Counted from the first letter of the stretch, positions 48,277 to 62,262 are shown. The stretch: 64,000 nt of DNA from Apodemus sylvaticus (GCF_947179515.1 NC_067488.1:29483039-29547038), one strand, 5' to 3'. Made by a program: numbers and translations. Notes: generated by a model from the letters alone, not told the origin.

Positions 48277-49008
48277 ATGGCATTTATATCTTTGACTGAG
48301 AGGCAGAAACATTTTTAAAGCTTTGGATGAGGTGTTTCCTGGCCCTTGTTTTTGCATTTAGCAGTTGTAAACAAGCGTTGTGTCTTCTTGCTGATAGTGG
48401 CAAAGACACAGTTCTTTTGTCTTTGAAATAGTAAGCTAAAAGCCTGTGATGAAATGTGAATATCCCCATGGAAGGTTGCTGAAATTACTGACTTGTCTTT
48501 TCCTTGTTGTCCACTGGACAAAGACATAAAGGACTCTTTAGAATCGGGTCTATTAATTAACAATCACGCATCAAAGGCCTTCTGCCTGTATGTCACCCAC
48601 TGTGCACTCTTAGTCCTCTGACCATTCCTACATGTGAGGGAATAACTTTGTCTCTATTTTATTTAAGTGAGCTACAGGTATTGGAATTAGACTCAAGCTT
48701 TGGTTATGATGTAAAAAATTCAGTCAAGATTGCATTTGTTGAGAGAAGTCAGGATTTGTAGGGTACTTAGGAGATGACACTTTGCAAGAAGAGAACATTC
48801 AACTGGTGTACGTGGCAATGTTTTTATGACAAAGAGTTGAAGAAAGGAGAAACTTCAAGTGAAGTGAGTGAATGAATAAACTTCAAGGGACATGGCAATA
48901 AGTGCGTGGACCACTGTGACACAGTGTTTCATGGAGTCAGAAAGATTTTCTATAAGTACCCCAATGTTTAGGAACCTTGTATTTGGTCCAGATTTTAAGC
49001 TGGCCTTC
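48276..49008. other. Intergenic, nothing identified
   Basis: No gene seen. Confidence 0.4.
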
Positions 49009-49333
49009 CCTCTCCTCTCCTCTCCTCTCCTCTCCTCTCCTCTCCTCTCCTCTCCTCTCCTCTCCCCCCCTCCTCTCCTCTCCTCTCCGCTCCCCTCCCC
49101 TCCTCTCCTCTACCCTCCCCTCCCCTTCTGTCCCCTCCCCTCCCCTCTTCTCCCCTCCCCTCCCCTGCCCTGCCCTCCCCTCCCCTCCTCTCTCCTGCCC
49201 TCCCCTGTCCTCTCCCCTCCCCTCCCCTCCCTTGTCCCCTTCTCCCCTCCCCTGTCCTCTCCCCTCCCCTCCTCTCCTTTCCTCTCCGATCCTCTCCTCT
49301 CCTCTCTTCTCCTTTCCTCTTCTATTCTTCTCT
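49009..49333. repeat. (TCTCC)n and polypyrimidine tract
   Basis: About 325 nt of almost pure C/T on the plus strand. It opens with about 11 perfect TCTCC units, then irregular CCCCTCCCCT blocks, and ends with CTCTCCTCTCTTCTCC. Its frames without stops are a composition artefact. Confidence 0.95.
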
Positions 49334-49689
49334 TTTTAAATTAATCCCACAGCCTTTGTCTACCCAAGTTAAAGAATACATCTATTCTCCATTTCTATCT
49401 GGATTTAACATATTATGATAAATTGATCACATGACATCAGTAAATATATTATCAGGAGTAGGAAGCATTCACTCTAAGCAGCAAACATTTAATCAGTCCT
49501 GGACATTTATTGGCATTGTGAATTGGGAGCCACATACAACATTCATAGTTCTGTTTAAAAAAAATATAAAAAGGAGCTCCATAATCTGGTGAGCTGGTGC
49601 AGGGGAGCAGGACAACGGAACTCACCTTGTTTGCTCTGTTCACAGGAGTGTGCCAGATACTGCAGGGCTGCTCTCCTGCCCTCGCCCAT

Positions 49690-49705
49690 TGTCTCTCTGT
49701 CTCTG

Positions 49706-49780
<75 letters not shown>

Positions 49781-49802
49781 GTGTGTGTGTGTGTGTGTGT
49801 GT
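49690..49802. repeat. Compound (CTGT)n/(CT)n/(GT)n microsatellite
   Basis: TCTCTGTCTCTG units, then about 25 CT, a CGCT break, then about 12 GT. Confidence 0.95.
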
Positions 49803-50405
49803 AATTGCAGAGAATAGACAAAAGCATTTGAGGGAAAGGCATATACTTCTTTGACACTAAAACTCCAGGTTACCCCTCTTCTTTCTTCTCTATCTTCCAT
49901 CCGTCTTTTATGATTCTCTCATGAACAGTTAGCATATTATCTACATATACACAAACATGCACATTATATATGTATTTTATTATATTATGTTACTATATGC
50001 ATATTATTGAAAGCATAGCTCTCCATAGGGCCCAACAGATGATAGCTTCACTTCCATTGCTTGACAGTGAAGCTACCTTCAGTTCCTGAGCATTCTTTTC
50101 CCCATGACCACCCATAAGTGACTGAGCCAGGATGACCTGAAGCACAGCTCACGTCCCCTAAGTTCACCTCTAGCTCCTGTAGGAAGCTTTGTCTCCTTTG
50201 CTGATTTCTCTAGGGTTTCAGTCCACATTTCAGCATGTGCAGCAGCCACCTAGAAATGTCTTGTAGAAGCAACTATCAATATTGGAGAATGAGAGTCAGG
50301 GGCATAACTTTGGCCTCTTTTCTTTGGTGGCTTTGTTTTCAGTGGCTTCTATACCTCTTCTTTGTGCTTTAGACTGCCTTCATTTCTTGTCTTATTTTAT
50401 TTATT
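49803..50405. other. Intergenic, nothing identified
   Basis: No gene seen. Confidence 0.4.
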
Positions 50406-50409
50406 CCCT

Positions 50410-50605
50410 TACATCCCCCCCCCATGAGTGATTGCTCCCAGGGTCTCACATACCCTAAGCAAGAATTTTACCTTTGAGCTACATCCCCAATCCTTTAAAA
50501 ACACCTTTATTGTGAGGTAGGCTCCCTAAGTTGCCCAATCTGGTCTTGAGCTCATTCTGTAGCCCAGTCAGGACTTGCACTTGTAGCTTTCCTGCTTCAG
50601 CCTGT
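50410..50605 (-). repeat. B4 SINE
   Basis: Antisense of the ID-like head (CAGGGTCTCACATACCC, TTTGAGCTACATCCCCAATC) and the B1-like half (AAGTTGCCCAATCTGG, GTAGCCCAGTCAGGACTTG). Confidence 0.75.
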
Positions 50606-51365
50606 ATGCAACCAGCCTTTTTCAAGGAGGCCCCTGGAGATCACATGGCTTATATTCTACCTGGGTTACCTCTGCCCTCTCCACCATCCCCTAATTTTCT
50701 GGAGACATAAGCAACTGTGGCCCCATCTTTCACTGCTATATCTGCTGCCTTCTATACCTCTTCTTTGCTATATCTGTTGTCCTCAGAAACCTAGATCCTT
50801 ATACATCTTCTGATACATATATTGCAGAACTGAATTAAAAATTAAAAATAAAAAATGTTTTTCTCACCTGGATCACCAAAGTCATATATTACTTTCCCTC
50901 CTTCCCTTCTGTTCAGGCTGCTCAGACAGGGGACTAAAAGGACTTTTAAAGGGACTTTTGACTGGGTGACATTTTTAGCTTCTTGGATATTCTATACATC
51001 ACACAATCCTATTTGTAGAGATCCCATTTCTTCAGCTTAATTCAGCTTAATTCTGTCATTTTGTGTGAGTGTGCATGCATGCACATACTGCACAAACAAG
51101 CAAATAAAAAGTAATTAGAGCAGAATTGATGAACTTGACAGTTTGTTAGCCATTTTCTTTCCTCCTTCAAATCCATTTCCATCTCTCTTTGTCTTTCTTT
51201 ATGGATGGCATCGGTGGTTGAGTGTAGATATAGATATTGCATTACTCCAAATCCTTGGCTTTCTGGCATGCCTTATGATACACCTAGAATAGAAGAAGCC
51301 ACTACTTCTTAAAGCATCATTTCTTAGGTACCTGATGATTTCCTAACTGTGATACATAAGATGTT
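50606..51365. other. Intergenic, nothing identified
   Basis: No gene seen. Confidence 0.4.
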
Positions 51366-51369
51366 CTAT

Positions 51370-51765
51370 TAGTTACCTTCCCCTGCCAAGTTGACATTGT
51401 CTAGAGTTATCTGAGTCTCAGTGGGGGCATTGCTTCAACCAGATTGGCCTGAGGGCGTGTTTATGAGGATGTTTTCTTGATTGCTATCTAATTTAGGAAG
51501 ATTTAGCCACTGACCCACTGTGGACAGATAGTACATTCCCAGGCACATGACTCTGGGCTATATACAATGCTAGCTGAGCAAGCCAGAAGAAGCAAATTAC
51601 TTACATTTCAAACTTCCAGGTCTCTGCTTCAGTTCCTACCTCTAGATTCCTTCCTGAGCTCATGGCCTGGCTCCTCCTGATGATGGACTGTAACCTATAA
51701 GCTGAAGTCCTCTCTAAGCTGTTAAGGGCCAGAGTTTTATCACAGCAATAAGAAAGCAAACTTGA
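51370..51765 (+). repeat. Rodent MaLR-like LTR copy
   Basis: CCAAGTTGACATTGTCTAG at the left, TGATGATGGACTGTAACC in the middle, TATCACAGCAATAAGAAAGC at the right. Same family as 43730-44135, opposite strand. Confidence 0.6.
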
Positions 51766-53340
51766 ACAGATGCTTATATAATTCTTATTTAAAACTGTTT
51801 TGAGGGTGACATTTATTCCCTCCCATAACCTTGATTTATTCAAATATCAAATTTCCAGCAGTATGTCCTGAGAAAAGCTATGCAGACTTTACATATGTTA
51901 AATGGGGGTTTATGGCTTTCTCCATCATGGTTATTGCAATAGGACAAAATTAAAATCACTCTCCTTTTAGTTTCCTCTTTCCTGGTGCTCATGAAAAAAG
52001 ACCATGGCCAAATGATTTTTAAAAATTAAGAATAAAAATATAATTTTGTACCTCAACTTAGATAAAGGCACCATTTTTGTATGTGTATTTGTAGTATATC
52101 TCTTCTTAGCAATTATTTAATGTTAACTTTCTCTTATCTCACTCCACATCAACATTTTCAAACAATGCATTTCTTGTGACCCATTTTCCTTCCAATTGAA
52201 AGCCTGTCTTTTTTCACCCTGACACAGAAGTTTGGGAAATCAGACACTTCCCAGTCAGTGTGGAAGGGGGGCCCACTGGGACTAGGTGTCTGCCGCTCCA
52301 TTCACAATGAAGGTTTAATCATGTGTCTGTCTTTTGTAACAGCAGCCTGCTGACTATAACTTACACCCCAAACTCTGTCTCCATAAATAATCCCTGGCAG
52401 TTTCATTACAGCCTGGGGTACCCTGGCTAACACTGGTAGCTAACTTAACTCCAATCAATCTTTCTAATGTCTTGCATGATTTGGTTTCATTAGGAGCCAA
52501 GGCCGACACCCCCGTAGCCCCCAACCCCCCACCCCCGTGCCTGCTCAACCACCATGCTGTCTCTTTACTGTGTGAATGAATATGCATTTCAGAAGACCCG
52601 AGGCTTCTCTGGGAAGATGGTCCTTCCACGTGTGTCCACATTCTTGTTTTGTACAGAATAAGTGTTACATCTTATGAAAGGACCATTAGAGATTAAAATC
52701 TGGGGAGACGTTGCAAATTGTAGAACAAGTAACTATTTGTTAAATTGGGAACAGTGTGGAATATACTGTTGGTGGGATAATTACTGAGTTATCAAACAGG
52801 CCTTTCTTCTAGTGACACTGATTAATTCATGGCCCGTGTGAGTCCATTCCGCTCCCTCCACATCTCTCCCTCTGCCTTTCAGGCTTTGTTTAGCTCTTAT
52901 TTATGCTCCCATGTCTGCTCAAGAGCTGGCCAATTTGAATGACAATGGAACTGCTTTAAACTTCTGCTAAAACCCTTATGAAACGAGCATCTTGGATCAT
53001 TTTCTGGTGGGGTCTGCTGTGGAAACACAGGTGCCAAGGGAGAGAGGAGAAGAAACTAATATTTCTTGGTGAAGAAACCAAGAACCACTGGGTTCTGCTC
53101 AGCAGCATGACCTGCCTGCCCCCCCATCCACCCCAATGCCATTTCCTCATTAAAACAGAGTGAAAAAATGATAGTTAAGTGAAGGTTTCCAGCAAGCAGT
53201 TTTGTTTACGTGGCTAGCATTCCCCCAGCAGACACTATCTTGTCTTGTAGAAGTCTCTTGAATGGTCTTTTACTCTTGACTTATTCATGTATAATTACCA
53301 CAGAAAATTAGGCATCAAGAGCTCCTTCTTTGATCTCAGT
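51766..53340. other. Intergenic; possible conserved noncoding DNA
   Basis: No repeat recognised. 51900-52190 and 52690-52960 are unique-looking. No coding evidence. Confidence 0.35.
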
Positions 53341-53344
53341 CATG

Positions 53345-53447
53345 CACATATATAAACACATACACATGCACATACACACATACATTCATATTCATATACA
53401 CAGGTGACAGACACAGACATGCACATGCACGCACGCGCGCGCGCGCG

Positions 53448-53483
<36 letters not shown>

Positions 53484-53490
53484 GGCACAC
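53345..53490. repeat. (CA)n with embedded (CG)n
   Basis: CA-rich sequence, then about 13 uninterrupted alternating C/G pairs at about 53431-53456, then about 13 CA. Confidence 0.95.
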
Positions 53491-54483
53491 AGGCACACAG
53501 CATTATCCCCAAGCTTTTGGGAGATTTTTGTCATGAAACTCACAGGTGGTACCACTCAGCCCTTTATCTTTTATGATCATGTATTTGGCTTTGCTTATAT
53601 CATCTGTGTGCCCATGGTCAGCATCAATAAGTGGACTGATATGGAGTCCAAAGAGCCTTCCTTGCTCCAGGGATAACAGAGTGGTAGATGGAGCTTATCT
53701 TCCCACCTCCATTCCTTCTGCTCACCATTTGCTTCAGAATCTCAGCAGTGAACTTCTTACAAAGCACTTCCGCATTTGTTCATATCCCTAGTACCTGAGG
53801 GTGGCTAACAGGTCCATTGTTTTCTCTCACTTTGCTTATCCCTTTTGTCTGCCCACCGCAATCAAGCCTCTATGTGTATTAATGTTTACTGTATGACATA
53901 AATAAAATGTAAGTAAATAAACAACAGAACAACAAACCCTTTCTAGTCCCTCTTCAATCTTAATCAGTGAGCTGTGGCCCTGTGTGCTATATACACATAG
54001 GTACCTAGGGATGATAATGAAGAAATAAAGCCACAGACAGAAATAAAGTACACACAGAAAGAGAATACTCAGCACCGTGGATTTACATGGAGAAGATAAG
54101 GAGAAACTCCCTGTTAAATATTTACAATTTATATAAGAAGCCTTGGCAAAACTTGGAGATGATCCTAAGAAAATGTTCCTTTTCTACTTTCGCTAATAAT
54201 CCACATTCTATAAACATGAAAGCAGGTGGAGTAAAGAATAACTCTGCTCTTCTTCAGGGCCAGAGATTCCTCACAAGAGATCAACATTATGGGGGGGAGA
54301 TTATAAAATTTTTGATTGTTTTGTGGCTAGGACCCTCTTGGCTCTAGGGGAGCCTTCTATCATAGCTTATTTGTACAATCCTGTTATCTTTCTTCAACAA
54401 AGCCAGTTCTGGAGGCTGGAATACCAAAAAGTGATGACAATGAGGAACTGTTCCTGTTTTCCAGCGTGGAGCTTCAGGGTGTG

Positions 54484-54519
<36 letters not shown>

Positions 54520-54895
54520 CACATTCTTGGAGGTGAGCAAGGTGTCAGAAGCATGTTTTCTTTCTCTTGACCTCAAATTTCTTGCCAAATTGGAGTTCTG
54601 TCTGGTAAGTCTTACTGCAGACTTGATTGAACTGCCTAAGAGCTAAAGAATGTGGAAGGGTTAGGGAGGGTACCAGGTCAAAGGTGCAGTACAACGGGTT
54701 GGTCAGGACATCCATACTGTACCTTCCTATTCTTATCTGCCTTGTAATATAATCTCTTTGGGCAAGGGAAACATTTCTTAATGATGCATTTGGCCATAAT
54801 TTCTTAGGCACAATGCCAGCAGCCCTAGCAAAAGAAAAGTTTCACTGAATCAGCAGTCATAAAATGTAAAGTTTTGTATGTTAAAAGACACAGTT
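53491..54895. other. Intergenic with a poly(T) tract
   Basis: Poly(T) at 54487-54518. Otherwise nothing recognised. Confidence 0.5.
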
Positions 54896-54929
54896 ATCTG
54901 GTGAAAACATAGACTCTGAAGAGTTAGAA

Positions 54930-55525
54930 AATACTCATAAATCCTGTACTTGATAAAGAATAAATATTAGCATTATCTGAAGAATGGTCACCCAATCAAA
55001 AGGTAGACAAGTATCCAGTTAAAAACTTTGAAAAGGACTTGACCAGGGTACACAGATGTTGGAGAAGCACATGATGTATGCTAACATTATCAGCCTTGGG
55101 GAGTATAAACCAAGTACCTTTTCATATCTAGCAGGAGGCTGTTGTCAAAAAAACAGAAACAAAAATAAAATAAACGTAGAAGTTAAAATGTCTTGGCATT
55201 GATGTAGAGAAACTAAATCCTTATTTACTGCTAGGATACATTAAGATAGTATAAACTATGGAAGACAGTTTGTGGTTCTTCAGAAATCTAAATATTATTG
55301 TGTAATCCAATTATTTATTTCCTCAGTATTTAACTAAGTGAAGTAAAGCAGGTGTTCAGGCAGATATCTCACATTCATAGCAGCACTATCTGTTACAGCT
55401 AAAAGTTGGAAGTGACTAAAATATTTATGAATGGACATATAGATAAACAAAATGTGATATCTATATCACATGGACTATTACTCAGCCTTCAAAAAGGAAG
55501 AAGATGCTGCCACAATCCACTTAAA
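54930..55525 (+). mobile_element. Ancient mammalian L1 (L1M-type) ORF2 3' part
   Basis: ATTCATAGCAGCACTATCTG, then GGACTATTACTCAGCCTTCA, the known ORF2 end. Strongly diverged with stops. Confidence 0.7.
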
Positions 55526-57545
55526 TTGTGCGCCAGTTACAGAATGAGGAGGAAGTGAGAGCCAGGCGAGTCTAGACTGTGAGAAGTCTTAGATGCTTTT
55601 GCTTTATGTTTTTAACCCCCTACCCTTGACCTGAGTGGCTACCACAATGACACCAATGACAATCAGCCTGGGCCTGAATGAATCTACAGACAGGGAGCAG
55701 GCTTGGGCCCAAACCCAGCAAAAAAGCCACAATCTGCACCCAGAGTTCCAGAAAGAAGCATGAAGGTGAACTCTGCTTGTGTCACATGATTTTCAGTAAC
55801 ACACAGTTGACTGACTGGGCTCCATCATTATGGCTAAAACCATAATCTGGGGGCCAGCTGTTCTGAAGCAGTGTTGTGTGGAAGGCTAATCCTGTAAGAC
55901 TGGAAGGTATGCTAATGGTCAGTGAACTGTGCCGCCCTAGAGGCAGGTATACCTCTTCCTGTCTGCTGCATTTGATCTATAGCGACTCTGATCTCAGACT
56001 TTCCACACTGTGTCCACTTCCCTGCCTCTCCCCCCCTTTCTCCACTTTTTATTTTGTGTGTGTGAGTTTCAACTGTGTTTACATGGCTCTGGAACACTGG
56101 CAACCCCGAACCAGAGATTTTATTACGTTTCTTTAAACAAGTCTACTGTTAAGCCCCTAGGTAAGAGAAAATGGCACTTGTCTGAGTGCCCACTGTCCTT
56201 CACAGTGTCCTGTGTCTAGTCTTATGTAAACTCATCTCCCTTGTCCTCAACATGAATGTATTATTGACTACTTTCTCAACTTAGAAGTTATCAGAACTAT
56301 AGTGTGGAGAAAAATCACATTGTTTAAGACAAGATTGGACCATGATGATAAAGGTTGATGCTTCCAGACCACTGTGTATTCTCATTAAGATTCATTAATA
56401 GTAGTAAACTCTTAGTAGTTAAAGTTTTCTTGAAGCACATAAAATGATCAATCAAATCAAAATTTAGTGATTGTGCAGTTTATATCCCAAATGAACAAAC
56501 GTTTCCCCAAAAGTAGATTTCTGGGAGAAGTGTCTATGGATAAGCTAGCTCTAAACTGCGTACTTTTTTCTCATAGTTTGTTCATCGTTTCTCCTTTTGT
56601 GAATTACCCACCTCCCCATTCACCCAATTCTATGTTCTTTTTCTCTTTCTGTAGAAAGCGAACAATCTGGAAAACAAGCGAACAAAAACAAATCAGAATT
56701 TAAAAGAAAAAAAAACCCACGAGAAACATACTAAAAAACCTCATAAAAACACAAAGTTGGAAGCCATAATATAAAAGCAAAAGACCAATAAAAAAGAAAA
56801 AAATGATCAAAGTAACAGGAGACAAAAAAAATCTACAAAAAGGAAGACATTGAGTTCATTTTTTATATTGGCCATTTATTGCTAGTCATGGGGTCTACCT
56901 GAAGGGTGGCTAATATACACAATGAGAATCCTTTGGAGAAAAGTATTTTTTTATCTTTCCAAGCTGATGTCAACTGCAGTGAGCTTCTTAGTTAGGGGTG
57001 AGAGCTCATGTCCATTTACCCATCTCAGTACTGGGACTCTGTCTGGCTTGAACCTGTTCAGGCTCTGTGCATAACTAATGTGAAGTTGTCCCTAATCTTG
57101 AGTTTTACTAAATGGGTGTTTATTCTTAACCTTTGCCTTTTAAGGGAATTTTGCATGTCTAGGACTCAGAGAAGAGGGAATTTAGAGACCCATGAATCTT
57201 CATTTGCTGGCCTTGGGTATGCAATGTTGACCTCTTATTTTTCCACTCCTCAGGAAACCTGCTGAGACACTGCTAATAGCCCTTAGCTCTTCACTGCTGA
57301 GCTGTCTTTCCTATGCAGACATTAGTTCCCAGGAATGACTTTGCTCCTCAGTTGGCCACTTTCATCACTCATCCAGTGACCAGCAATTAATATTCATTGT
57401 GAAATCACAGGGCTCTTAGTCTCCTCAGTCCTTTATTAAGCAAGTATTTTTTGTCATCAAGAGCCTCAGACCTGGTATTCAACATCCACCATATATGCCA
57501 TCTTATTTGAAATCACTTATTTTTAAGTCATTTATTTTTTACCTT
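55526..57545. other. Intergenic, nothing identified
   Basis: A-rich at 56700-56840. No gene seen. Confidence 0.4.
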
Positions 57546-57549
57546 TTAG

Positions 57550-57588
57550 AACACACACACACACACACACATACACACACACACACCC
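57550..57588. repeat. (CA)n microsatellite
   Basis: About 18 CA units with one TA break. Confidence 0.9.
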
Positions 57589-59240
57589 TTGAATCTAGTG
57601 TTCTCAGCTATAATACTGCTTCAATTATTTTTGTCTGTTTTAATTTTTGATGTTCCACTTTAATAATTTATTCTAGTACTAGGTTTTAATGCTGGTCAAG
57701 TAATTTTAATTGGCTTCAACTTACAGATTGAAAAATACTGTGGAACTTCAAAACAAAGTTAAACTTTATGTTTGCATGCAGCATTCTTAGAAGAGAGCTA
57801 TGTAATCAATTCCTATGAAAATCTGCCACATTATAGTACACAGAAGTATCTTTTATTTTTTTTAAATCTGACTTGACTATTTACCGTGTGTATGGCCTTT
57901 CTAATGAACACTTTGTAGGCAGGAAATTCAAGTCTAGATAACTTTCCAGCCGAAAGTGAACAAGTGGCCGAGTGTGGGCGGAATCCAGGAGGACATTTTG
58001 TATATCTCACACCCTATTTTCCTATGATATGTGCATCCCTGGCTCTAAGGTGACCAAGTGCTCTGAAACAAAAACAAGACACATTCCCGGTAAGAAAAAC
58101 AGAGTATGTGAAATGAAAATTGTTTGACAAATAAATAGTATGTGGGACACACATGTGCGTATCTTTTCTATGGGCTCTAGACTTGCATGGCTCTCTTAAA
58201 AGATGGATCTAAAGATGGTCTGTCCTTGACAAAGTTGATTATCTGGTCTTTTCCCTCCTCACATCTGAATCTCTGGTGGAGTGACCAAAACACTGAATGT
58301 GGTAACATTTCATAGTCTTCTGTAATAAAAACAGAATGCCAAGTTGTGTTAAATATTAAGAATGCTGATCATAATCCCAGTACTTGGTATTTGTTTGACC
58401 CCACAACCCTTTCTATCACCATGTGACAATAACTCTGAACTTCACTGAAAGACTTATAGCCAATCAAATGATGCTGCTCACTGATGCATCGCCGTATTAG
58501 ATGTGCTACATTTGGTTTAACTAATTAATTTAATATCAGATAGGGAAATAGACATACTGAAAATGTTCACCGGAAGTCTTCATGAGAGTATAAAGCTATG
58601 TTAGGAAATCCCAAAGCTTAAGGAAGAGATCCTTCATGACAAAGAAGATCCTGTCATTCTCTCCTAAATCCTCTAGGGGAAACCCTGGTAAGACATTTCT
58701 CCACTTTCTATTCCCAATCGTCCTTTTACCTTAGTGTTTTATGTTGGTGACATGGGTTCAAGGCCTCCCCTATGTTGTATTCTTAGAGAAGGGAACTCTT
58801 CTCACAGATTGATAGTGTCTGAATCTATATAGGGACTGTGTCTAATTCATCTCACCATCCCCAAGCCGATTTCCCAGAGCTGACGATGAGAATCAACAAA
58901 GACAGTACTTCCTTTGCAGAAAGAGCACCATGCCCTCTCTCTGGCTATAGAATGATGGGTGAGAGTGATCTGTGTTGGTCATTGTCACATTGCAATGTGG
59001 GGCATTAGCGGCAGGGTGACTATGTGAGGCAAGGTGGAAGATGGTATTGCTCCTTATAATAGGTCACAGCAACCACAATCTCAGGGGGATGTTGAACTGT
59101 TCTGCTGTCATTGATCCTTAATCTCTAAACTGCTTTCAGACACATCTAGAGCTGTCAAGGCTGTGCATGTAAATGAACCAGTCTTCCTCCACTTGGAAAA
59201 TCTCTAGTCCAACAAGGATAACATTCGCAGAAGGTTATTT
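57589..59240. other. Intergenic, nothing identified
   Basis: No gene seen. Confidence 0.4.
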
Positions 59241-59242
59241 AT

Positions 59243-59391
59243 ATAGAGTTTTTGAGAGAAGGTCTCTATGTATCCCTGACTTTCCTAGAACTTACTGTAT
59301 AAACCAGTAATTTGCCTTCTAATTTATGATACTCCCCCTTCCTATGCATTCTAAATACTGGGATTATATGCAAGAGCCACACCATACCTGG
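59243..59391 (-). repeat. Old B1 SINE
   Basis: Antisense: TTTTTGAGAGAAGGTCTCTA, then AATACTGGGATTATATGCAA. Confidence 0.65.
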
Positions 59392-61835
59392 TCCCAGAGG
59401 TCTTTAAAAGTTAAGATGAAAGAAACTTATGAAGTGACTTCTATATGAGTCAAAGATATGTCTGATGTGTTTATGAATATGAGCTTCTTAGTCAAGATAT
59501 TCCAGAAATAAAGTGAGCAAGGCTCAGAAAAGAGATGAGGTGGGATTAAAATCTTATACCTATAGAATAGGGGCAACTCAGGTCTGTCTAATGGAGTCTT
59601 ATGCTCTTTCCACTTCTTACTTCTAGAGAGCTATCCTGTAAAATTCCACTCCAGACTCTTGATTAAATCGCCATGGAAACTTACCCTTGACTTTTATGAT
59701 CCAAGGGAACATGATAAATGGCTAGAAAGAAATAACAAATCATCTTTAATCATCTCTAAAGCTGTAAGCTGCTCCAATGACTTTCTTGGTGGAAGCAGCA
59801 ATTGGAGGACAGGATAAAACCTGGCAGAGTAACATCAGTAAGGATAACAAAGCAGAAAAGTTAGTGACTATATGAGGAATGCCAGCAGAGCCTGGAGAGA
59901 GAGGCAGTGGTGTATGCTTAGTGAGAGGCATTAACATTTCATGTTGGGTCTCCTTATCAGTCTAGACACCTTGAGGCCATTTAGAGACATTTTCAGGTTA
60001 TCAGCTTGGCGATCTTTTCCTGGAGGAAAGGCATTTGGGGATTCCCAAAGCAGGATGGAAGCTCCCCTCTAAATAACGGACTATCAAGTTTATTGCCCCT
60101 TATTGTTTCAGAGATGTCTCTGTGTGTGAGTGAGCATCTGCACAAGCATACATGTGTCTATGTCTGTCTGTCTGTCTCTCTTTCTGTCTTTCTTTTCTTC
60201 TTTCTTACCCCAGCTGTAGGTCAATTCCCTTATAGCTTCAGAGATTCTATACCTCCATCCTACCAGTGTGTGGCCGAGTGAGAATATCTCCTTTATGACA
60301 TTTCTTTTACAACATGTCATGAAATCACACTTCATGATTATTTAAATTGAAGATGTATGCACTATTTTACAATATTTGTTTAATGATCATCTCCTTGTAA
60401 GTTTGTAACTACAGTACAGCATTGGACAAAAAAACTATTGAATAAATAAATGAGCGACATCCAACCTGATCTCTTACTCCTCCTATGAAGTGAGGTTATT
60501 TCCTCTGTGTTGTTCTTGCCTTCAGCTTTGCCCTTGACTTGCATAGATGGGAGGGATCTTAGGGAGCCTTTCTTCTAAAACACTCATGATTCAAAAGACA
60601 GTTGTGGCTCTATCTATCTGAGCAGCAGCATTTTAAAAAGCGTTATTATTATTATTATATTATTATTGTCATTTTTTCTGGGAGCTCTTTCAGAGTATTG
60701 TGATCTCTCTTTCCTCTGTGTCCTGGTATTCAACTTTTTACCTTCTCTTTTATAACAATCTTTTCCTTTTATTTACCCCTCTTTCCTCCCCTCATCCATT
60801 TTTGTCGTTTTTATTGCTGTTTTTCCCTAGCCACAGGGAACAAATTTCATGTCCTGCAGGAATCTCCTATGTATGTTTACAGTTGGAATATGTATGAAAA
60901 TCCAGACTTTTTCTATCACATTAGCCTTCCATTTTAAGGTACAGCATTTGAAATGATTAATGAATATACTAGAAATTAAACTTATGTGCAGATCCTTGCT
61001 GTACCAATCTTAACTCACCCTGGTTCCCTAGGCCAGAACTTAATGCACAATAGTCTGGCAATGAATGAATTCTCAATCAGTGAATTTATATCTCCTCCAT
61101 AAGAATAAAATGTCCTTGCTCCTGTTAGACTGATAAATATTCAAAAGTCTGACTGCAGATAAAGGTAGAACTTGCTTGATGTGGTAAATGTGTTTCTAAA
61201 GAATTAAATTGAATTACTTTTAAATGTGCTAAGAAGATTGCTATTTAAAGGCCTCATTTAGTGGATCTTTTCATGAAGCAGAGAATGTGATTACAAAAGT
61301 AAGCATTGCTTAGTCCTATCAGCCTCTAAGGCTGCTAAAGCCAACAGAGCTTGAGAGGGGTTGAGTATATCTGCTGGTGTTGAGGGACAAGTGCGGAGCA
61401 GTTCTCACTGGCTTTAGGGGAAGATGAAACGCAAGGTGGGGATATAAGCCTAACTTCTATGGAACTTAGAAGACAGATTCTGACTTCTGACTACAGAGCT
61501 ATCTCATGGACATCACTCTTCTGAAACACCACCTTCTTTTGCTTGAGGAAATCTAGTATCGATACATTGTCCCTGAAATTACTGTGTGAAAGAATGTCAG
61601 GAGTGGGAGGGATTCTAATACAACTCTTATCGTATGACTAAGGAAAAGAAGGTCCAGGCAGTAAGGAACCTGGCCAAAGTAGAAAAAAAAAAACTATTGA
61701 TAAACTAGACTACAAACAGACCTTAGGACTCAGATCAGGACTCTGTCTATTTGTGGACTGATTTTCTTGTAATGAAGTCAACCAATTCCAAGATTCAGAT
61801 CCACTTATTATATAAGGCATCTGAGATGACAATGT
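59392..61835. other. Intergenic, nothing identified
   Basis: Short (TTA)n at about 60643-60667 and (TCTG)n at about 60161-60180. No gene seen. Confidence 0.4.
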
Positions 61836-61839
61836 AAGC

Positions 61840-61960
61840 TATAAAATCAAAAGATCTGTAATTCAGTATAAGGCCATATATTAAATTTTAGTGACTTTAT
61901 ATTACCTCTGGGTATCTCAGTTTCCTTAACTTAAAAACAAATATAAACATGGTAGAATCA
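61840..61960 (+). repeat. Possible MIR fragment
   Basis: TCTGGGTATCTCAGTTTCCT is a MIR core-like segment. Confidence 0.4.
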
Positions 61961-62226
61961 ACTTTAAAATGTGGGTATCTTTCTTATGAAAGGATGCCCA
62001 TGGGAAACGTGCATGAGAGCCAGGGATTAAGAGACTCATTAGTAATGTCATTACATTCATGATGATGAAAATAATGAATGAGGTTGGGTTAGAATCCCCT
62101 TGAAATCTTGACTTTCTGTCACATAATAATTTTATCCATACTAGGTTTCTGCAAGGCAAAATAGCATGTAGTTTCAAAAAGGTGATTCCAAATAGATGTA
62201 CTCAGAGGTCAGAATCTCCCTTCCAA

Positions 62227-62228
62227 GA

Positions 62229-62262
<34 letters not shown>

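Noticed and set aside
48892..49344. Long Ser/Pro/Leu-rich open frames
   Set aside because: They come wholly from the (TCTCC)n/polypyrimidine tract. There is no real start context or domain.
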